Positions 59,824 to 64,000 of a DNA stretch of 64,000 nucleotides are shown piece by piece. The position numbers and the translations under genes are program-made. Each line of letters begins with the position of its first letter. Positions within the stretch are counted from its first letter, which is position 1. The notes under the pieces were generated by a model that searched no databases, was not told the origin of the DNA, and saw only the letters and a program-made list of their open reading frames with translations. The stretch spans positions 474,001-538,000 of the forward strand of contig NZ_CP139420.1 in NCBI RefSeq assembly GCF_034119845.1, written 5' to 3'. This DNA is from Flavobacterium sp. NG2. Lineage in GTDB: Bacteria; Bacteroidota; Bacteroidia; Flavobacteriales; Flavobacteriaceae.

Positions 59824-60759
59824 TTACGAATTCTTCAAATTGATGATTTCTTGTTCTGTTAGCAATCTCCAGTTACCTCTTGGCAAGTTTTTCTTAGTCA
59901 AACCTGCAAAAGCAACACGGTCAATACGCAACACATCATAATTAAAATGCTCGAAGATGGAACGAACCACTTTCACGTTAGATGAACGCAATTTCAATCC
60001 TATTTCGCTTTTCGCCTCTCCTTCAATATAACTTACTTCTTCTACAAAAACGCGGTGACCATCAAGAACCAAACCTTTCGAGATTTTTTCCAAATCTTCA
60101 AACTTCAAGTTTTTATCTAGCGATACTTGGTAAATTTTAGATGATTTATTCGTTGGCAAACTAAACTTCCGAATCATGTCCGTATCGTTTGTAAACAACA
60201 ATAAACCAGTAGTGTTCTTATCCATACGCCCCACGGCACCAATTTTTGCTGTAGTCGAACCTTTTACCAACTCCAATACATTACGGAATTCCTGACCTTC
60301 ATCAAAAGCCGTTGTAAAGTTCTTAGGCTTGTTCAATAAGATATATACTTTTTTCTCAGGAGTCAATTTCACTCCGTCAAAATTCACTTCATCCGTTGGT
60401 TTCACTAAATACCCCATTTCGGTTACAGGAATACCATTTACTTTTACATTTCCAGACTGAATGTAAATATCCGCATCACGACGCGAACACACCCCTGAGT
60501 TGGCAATGTATTTATTTAAACGAATTTCGTCTTTTTCTTTTTGTCTCTTTGGAGCCTGATTTGGTTTCTTTGCCTTAGCAGCTTCCTCTTCAACAACTTT
60601 GGTGTTTACTTTAGCTTTTTTAGGTCCTTGCGCCCTTTTTTGCATAGCGGGTTTAGCTGCGCTCCGTTCGGCTCCGCCTCGGGTTGGCTTATTCGAATTC
60701 GTTCTTGAACCTCCTGGTCTAGAACTTCCTCCTCTATTACTGCCTTGCTTGTTATTCAT
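59824..60759 (-). CDS. rluB: 23S rRNA pseudouridine synthase (RluB/RsuA family)
   Basis: A 311-residue pseudouridine synthase acting on large-subunit rRNA during ribosome assembly. Residues about 1-75 are a basic low-complexity extension (Gly/Ser/Arg/Lys-rich) of a kind common in Bacteroidota versions. The S4 RNA-binding domain follows (RLNKYIANSGVCSRRDAD). The catalytic block GAVGRMDKNTTGLLLFTND carries Asp180, and a C-terminal VKVVRSIFEHFNYDVLRIDR block is typical of the RsuA/RluB group. It is a core gene marking the return to chromosomal backbone. Confidence 0.93.
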   Translation of the reverse strand: MNNKQGSNRGGSSRPGGSRTNSNKPTRGGAERSAAKPAMQKRAQGPKKAKVNTKVVEEEAAKAKKPNQAPKRQKEKDEIRLNKYIANSGVCSRRDADIYIQSGNVKVNGIPVTEMGYLVKPTDEVNFDGVKLTPEKKVYILLNKPKNFTTAFDEGQEFRNVLELVKGSTTAKIGAVGRMDKNTTGLLLFTNDTDMIRKFSLPTNKSSKIYQVSLDKNLKFEDLEKISKGLVLDGHRVFVEEVSYIEGEAKSEIGLKLRSSNVKVVRSIFEHFNYDVLRIDRVAFAGLTKKNLPRGNWRLLTEQEIINLKNS

Positions 60760-60919
60760 AATATTCTGTAATTTACTTCGTCAGTTCGGCCTTAGGGCCT
60801 CGTGTTTGCAAAGATAGTATTTATATTTTTGCAAATAGCTACTTCCAAGTCATTAAGTCACAACTACTAAAGATTAATAATGAAGGAGTTACCTAATAAT
60901 TCTTACCAAAATCATTTTT

Positions 60920-61070
60920 AAGGAGCTATTCCTGCCTTCCATTTCAAGCTTTTAGCACAAAAAGCTTTTTTTCTAGGTCATAAAAGGAGCTTCCTCTGGT
61001 CGCTCTTTTATGCCCAGAAAAAAATAGCTTTTGTTGCTGCAAGGCTTTCCATTTCAGTCAGGGCTAGGAA
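60920..61070. repeat. Structured intergenic element with long hairpin
   Basis: AAGGAGCTATTCCTGCCTTC opens the element and TTTCAGTCAGGGCTAGGAA closes it. GCYTTCCATTTCA occurs near both ends (about 60934 and 61043). Between them lies a long imperfect hairpin (60953-60990 with 61002-61038, about 37 bases per arm, loop TTCCTCTGGTC). From memory, similar 'aggagctattcc ... tttccatttcagtcagggct' elements recur in Flavobacterium genomes. It fills most of the 419-base gap before mod. Confidence 0.6.
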
Positions 61071-61178
61071 TTCATTCTACCAAACAATTTATCTATTTTC
61101 AACGTAGCCTTTTGCTATTTTTATAGGATAAAATCGATACATTTGTGATTATAGACAAAAAACAAAGCAGCACACAAT

Positions 61179-63125
61179 ATGGACGGAAAAAGCCTAACGC
61201 CCGAGCAAGAAAAACTACAAGCCTTACAGCAAATCCTACCCGAAGCCTTTACCGAAGGCAAGATTGACTGGGAAAAACTAAAAGCAACCCTGGGCGAAAA
61301 CATCAACTTTGCACACGAACGCTATGTGCTTAATTGGGCGGGTAAGAGCGAAGCCTTCAAAGTGTTGCAAACGCCCACTACCAAAACTCTTATACCTGCC
61401 AAAGACGAAAGTATTGACTTTGACACCACCCAAAATATTTTTATCGAAGGCGAAAACCTTGAAGTCCTCAAAGTATTGCAAAAAAGCTATTTTGGCAAAG
61501 TCAAAATGATATACATTGACCCGCCCTACAATACAGGAAATGACTCCTTTATTTATCCCGACAAATTCTCAGAAACCAAAGCGGAATACGAAAAACGTGT
61601 AGGCGACAAAGACGAAGACGGTTATATGACCAAGGACGGCATGTTCAAGAAAAACAGCAAAGAAAACGGACAATACCACTCCAACTGGCTCAATATGATG
61701 ATGCCACGCCTCTACCTCGCCAAAAACCTGCTTAAACAAGACGGTGTTATTTTTGTTTCTATCGATGATAATGAAGTACACAACCTGCGTTTATTGATGA
61801 ATGAGATTTTTGGGGAGGAGAATTTTGTGGCAAGTATAGTTTGGGAAAAAAGATATGGCAGAAGTAATGACGCTAAATTAATGTCAACAGTTACTGAACA
61901 TTTATTGTTGTTTCGAAAAAACGAATATCTTAACGTTTTAAGAGAACCAAGAAGTGAAAAAACAAATGAAGATTACTCTAATCCTGACAATGACCCAAGA
62001 GGAAAATGGACGAGTGTTTCATTTGTAAGTCAAAGAACTAGAGACGAAAGGCAAAACTTAGGTTACGAAATTACCAATCCATATACTGGTAAAGTTTATA
62101 GCCATCCAACAAATTCATGGAAATATAATGAACAAAAATTCCTTGAAATGGTTGCAGATAATAGATTTTATTGGGGAAAAAAGAACGATCAAGATTTTCC
62201 TCGAATAAAAAGGTTCCTGGCTGAATTACCCGAAGGAATGGTCCCAATAAATCTGTGGAAACATAGTGAAACAGGAACAACAGATGAAGGAACTAAAGAA
62301 GTGCTTGAATTAATTGGTAAAAATATTTTTACATTTCCAAAACCTAAAAGACTCATTCAAAGAATGGTTCAAATGGCAACCGCAGAAGATGATATAATTC
62401 TTGATTTCTTTTCTGGTTCAGGTACAACAGGTCATGCAATTATGGATTTAAACAGAGAAACTTTAGGAAACAGAAAGTTTATTTGCGTTCAATTACCAGA
62501 ATTGTGTGAAGAAAAGGGAGAGGCATATAAAGCTGGCTATAAAACAATTGCAGATGTTTCTAAATACCGTATTCGTAAAGCTAGTTTAAAATTACAAGAA
62601 GAAATTAAATTAGAAATAAAGAAAACGGAAGGAAAAATACAAAAACTGCAAGGCGAGTTACCCACAGAGGAAACCAAAACCGAAATAGAAACTCTAAAAA
62701 CCAAAATCGAGCAATTAAAAAATCAAGATTTAGGATTCAAGGTTTTAAAGCTAGACGAAAGCAACTTCAAACAATGGCAACAACTAGAAGGCAAAGATGC
62801 ACAAGCCCTCGAAGACCAAATGAAATTGTTCATCGACCCAGTGGCTGCTCACGCCACCACCGAGAATATGGCCTATGAGTTGTTGCTCAAAAGCGGCAAA
62901 GACCTCAATAGCACGCTCATAAAACAAGAAGGCTATTACACCGTCAATGATAAGGAACTGGTGTTACTATTAGAAAACGCAACCCAAGAAATCATTGATG
63001 CAGTAATCACTATAAAACCAAAAAAAGTAATTGCCCTAGACAAATTGTTCAAAGGCAACGACCAACTCAAGACCAATACCGTCTTGCAAATGCGTGATGC
63101 AGGTATCGAGTTTAAAACGATATAA
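61179..63125 (+). CDS. mod: Type III-like DNA adenine methyltransferase (Mod)
   Basis: A 648-residue beta-class N6-adenine methyltransferase of the type III restriction-modification Mod family. The catalytic motif DPPYNTG lies at residues 114-120 and the AdoMet motif LDFFSGSGTT about 407-416, in the beta-class order. Between them (about 205-390) lies the presumed target-recognition region. A coiled-coil stretch (about 470-520: KKTEGKIQKLQGELPTEETK) precedes the C-terminal domain. The ends of the gene use more C-ending codons than the central region, which is much more AT-rich, suggesting an exchanged recognition domain. The res gene is not in the window. The next gene starts two bases after the stop, so an operon is likely. 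Confidence 0.9.
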   Translation: MDGKSLTPEQEKLQALQQILPEAFTEGKIDWEKLKATLGENINFAHERYVLNWAGKSEAFKVLQTPTTKTLIPAKDESIDFDTTQNIFIEGENLEVLKVLQKSYFGKVKMIYIDPPYNTGNDSFIYPDKFSETKAEYEKRVGDKDEDGYMTKDGMFKKNSKENGQYHSNWLNMMMPRLYLAKNLLKQDGVIFVSIDDNEVHNLRLLMNEIFGEENFVASIVWEKRYGRSNDAKLMSTVTEHLLLFRKNEYLNVLREPRSEKTNEDYSNPDNDPRGKWTSVSFVSQRTRDERQNLGYEITNPYTGKVYSHPTNSWKYNEQKFLEMVADNRFYWGKKNDQDFPRIKRFLAELPEGMVPINLWKHSETGTTDEGTKEVLELIGKNIFTFPKPKRLIQRMVQMATAEDDIILDFFSGSGTTGHAIMDLNRETLGNRKFICVQLPELCEEKGEAYKAGYKTIADVSKYRIRKASLKLQEEIKLEIKKTEGKIQKLQGELPTEETKTEIETLKTKIEQLKNQDLGFKVLKLDESNFKQWQQLEGKDAQALEDQMKLFIDPVAAHATTENMAYELLLKSGKDLNSTLIKQEGYYTVNDKELVLLLENATQEIIDAVITIKPKKVIALDKLFKGNDQLKTNTVLQMRDAGIEFKTI

Positions 63126-63126
63126 T

Positions 63127-64000
63127 ATGAAAATGCAAAAGCAAGAGTATAGTAACTGGATAGTGGAGCTAAAATCGAAAGTTAGAAGCTCGCAAATAAA
63201 AGCAGCTCTAGCAGTAAACAGTGCATTAATCCATTTTTATTGGGAACTAGGCAATATGATAGCCGAAAAAGAAAATGTATGGGGAAGTAAACTGATAGAG
63301 CAGGTAGCCAAAGACTTGAAAGATGAGTTTCCTGAAATCAAAGGCTTGTCTCGAACCAATATTTTCAATTGCAAACAATTTTATAACTTTTATTATTTGC
63401 AAATAGTCCAACAAGCTGTTGGACTATTAAAAAACGAGACTGAAAAGACTCCAGTGGAATTAGTCCAACAAGCTGTCGAACAAATTCAAAATAAAGAAAA
63501 CGAACAACTTACATTTGTGCAACAGCTTGTTGGACAAATACCGTGGGGACATAATATTTTTATATTTACCAAATCCAAAAATATAAACGAAGCCTTGTTT
63601 TATATCCAAAAAACGATTGAAAATAATTGGAGCAGAAACGTTTTAGACCTTCAAATAAAATCTGACTTATATAACAGACAAGGCAAATCTATTAATAACT
63701 TTAAAAACACCTTACCAGAACCCTTTTCTGATTTAGCAAATCAAACATTGAAAGACCCTTATATATTTGATTTTTTAACATTGAGCGAAGGTTTTAAAGA
63801 AAAAGATATTGAAAAACAATTGGTAACACATATATCAAAATTCTTGTTGGAGTTAGGCAAAGGTTTTGCGTTTATAGGACAACAATATCATTTAGAAATA
63901 GCTCAAAATGATTATTATATCGATTTGCTTTTTTACCATACCAAACTAAAATGTTATGTGGTTATAGAACTTAAAAACACCAAGTTTATGCCCGAGTATG
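63127..64000 (+). CDS. DUF1016/YhcG-type PD-(D/E)XK nuclease family protein, partial
   Basis: The reading frame opens with ATG two bases after mod and runs off the window end (about 291 residues visible). The N-terminal YhcG-type domain reads ALAVNSALIHFYWELGNMIA and LKDEFPEIKGLSRTNIFN. The C-terminal nuclease-like domain includes DPYIFDFLTLSEGFKEKDIE, then DYYIDLLFYHTKLKCYVVIE followed by LK, with the D...ExK acids of a PD-(D/E)XK fold. A spacer between the domains contains three near-copies of V-Q-Q-x-V encoded by repeated hairpin-forming DNA. Such genes often sit between mod/hsdM and restriction genes. The role is unproven, and it may contribute to defence. Confidence 0.85.
   Translation, partial: MKMQKQEYSNWIVELKSKVRSSQIKAALAVNSALIHFYWELGNMIAEKENVWGSKLIEQVAKDLKDEFPEIKGLSRTNIFNCKQFYNFYYLQIVQQAVGLLKNETEKTPVELVQQAVEQIQNKENEQLTFVQQLVGQIPWGHNIFIFTKSKNINEALFYIQKTIENNWSRNVLDLQIKSDLYNRQGKSINNFKNTLPEPFSDLANQTLKDPYIFDFLTLSEGFKEKDIEKQLVTHISKFLLELGKGFAFIGQQYHLEIAQNDYYIDLLFYHTKLKCYVVIELKNTKFMPEY

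Noticed and set aside
1..64000. CRISPR array
   Set aside because: No regularly spaced identical direct repeats with unique spacers. The repeats seen are palindromic intergenic elements, tRNA fragments and IS ends.

Overview
The window is AT-rich DNA (roughly one third G+C by eye) from a member of the Bacteroidota, most likely a Flavobacterium-like marine or algal polysaccharide degrader. The signs are a SusC/SusD pair, a hybrid two-component regulator, many lipoproteins, six proteins ending in type IX secretion (T9SS) sorting domains, A-rich leaders instead of Shine-Dalgarno sites, and palindromic intergenic repeats of a kind common in flavobacteria.

Layout. Positions 1-3157 hold core genes (TatD-like DNase, PlsC-type acyltransferase, type I asparaginase), followed by an intact tRNA-Ser(GGA) at 3211-3297. 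From 3753 to 53906 runs a 50-kb block that, apart from one insertion sequence, is all on the + strand: a polysaccharide utilization locus (PUL). It encodes ten S1-type sulfatases with a C-x-P/A-x-R formylglycine site, a hybrid two-component system, one SusC/SusD pair, GH3, two GH10, GH5, GH29, a pair of divergent GH12-like proteins, a pair of unassigned clan GH-A enzymes with RYPGG motifs, a beta-helix protein, a secreted mutarotase-like lipoprotein, a xylose-isomerase-like lipoprotein, a purple acid phosphatase-like lipoprotein and a non-catalytic T9SS binding protein. An IS4-family element (47682-48981, 9-bp target duplication) sits inside the block, and the 3' remnant of a second isomerase-like gene lies at 50520-50734.

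The last 18-19 bp of the tRNA-Ser gene are repeated just beyond the PUL (54172-54189) and again at 57634-57652. The PUL therefore looks like the cargo of a genomic island inserted at the tRNA-Ser 3' end, with a second smaller segment (an IS element and a Fic gene with a large palindromic upstream site) between the second and third copies. No integrase is visible. Beyond this lie a T9SS surface protein, RluB, a structured intergenic element, and the start of a restriction-modification region (type III-like Mod followed by a DUF1016/YhcG-type nuclease cut by the window end).

Working model (inference): the hybrid sensor detects an oligosaccharide and activates promoters carrying a shared two-box site seen before susC, both duplicated-promoter genes (36449, 38725) and the GH5 gene. 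T9SS enzymes (GH5, GH12-like, GH-A, beta-helix) cut the polymer outside the cell, SusCD imports the pieces, and the sulfatases, phosphatase, GH29, GH10 and GH3 strip and depolymerise them. The mix of beta-1,4-type glucanases/xylanases, a fucosidase and ten sulfatases suggests a sulfated, fucose-bearing hemicellulose-like algal polysaccharide. The sequence alone does not fix the substrate.
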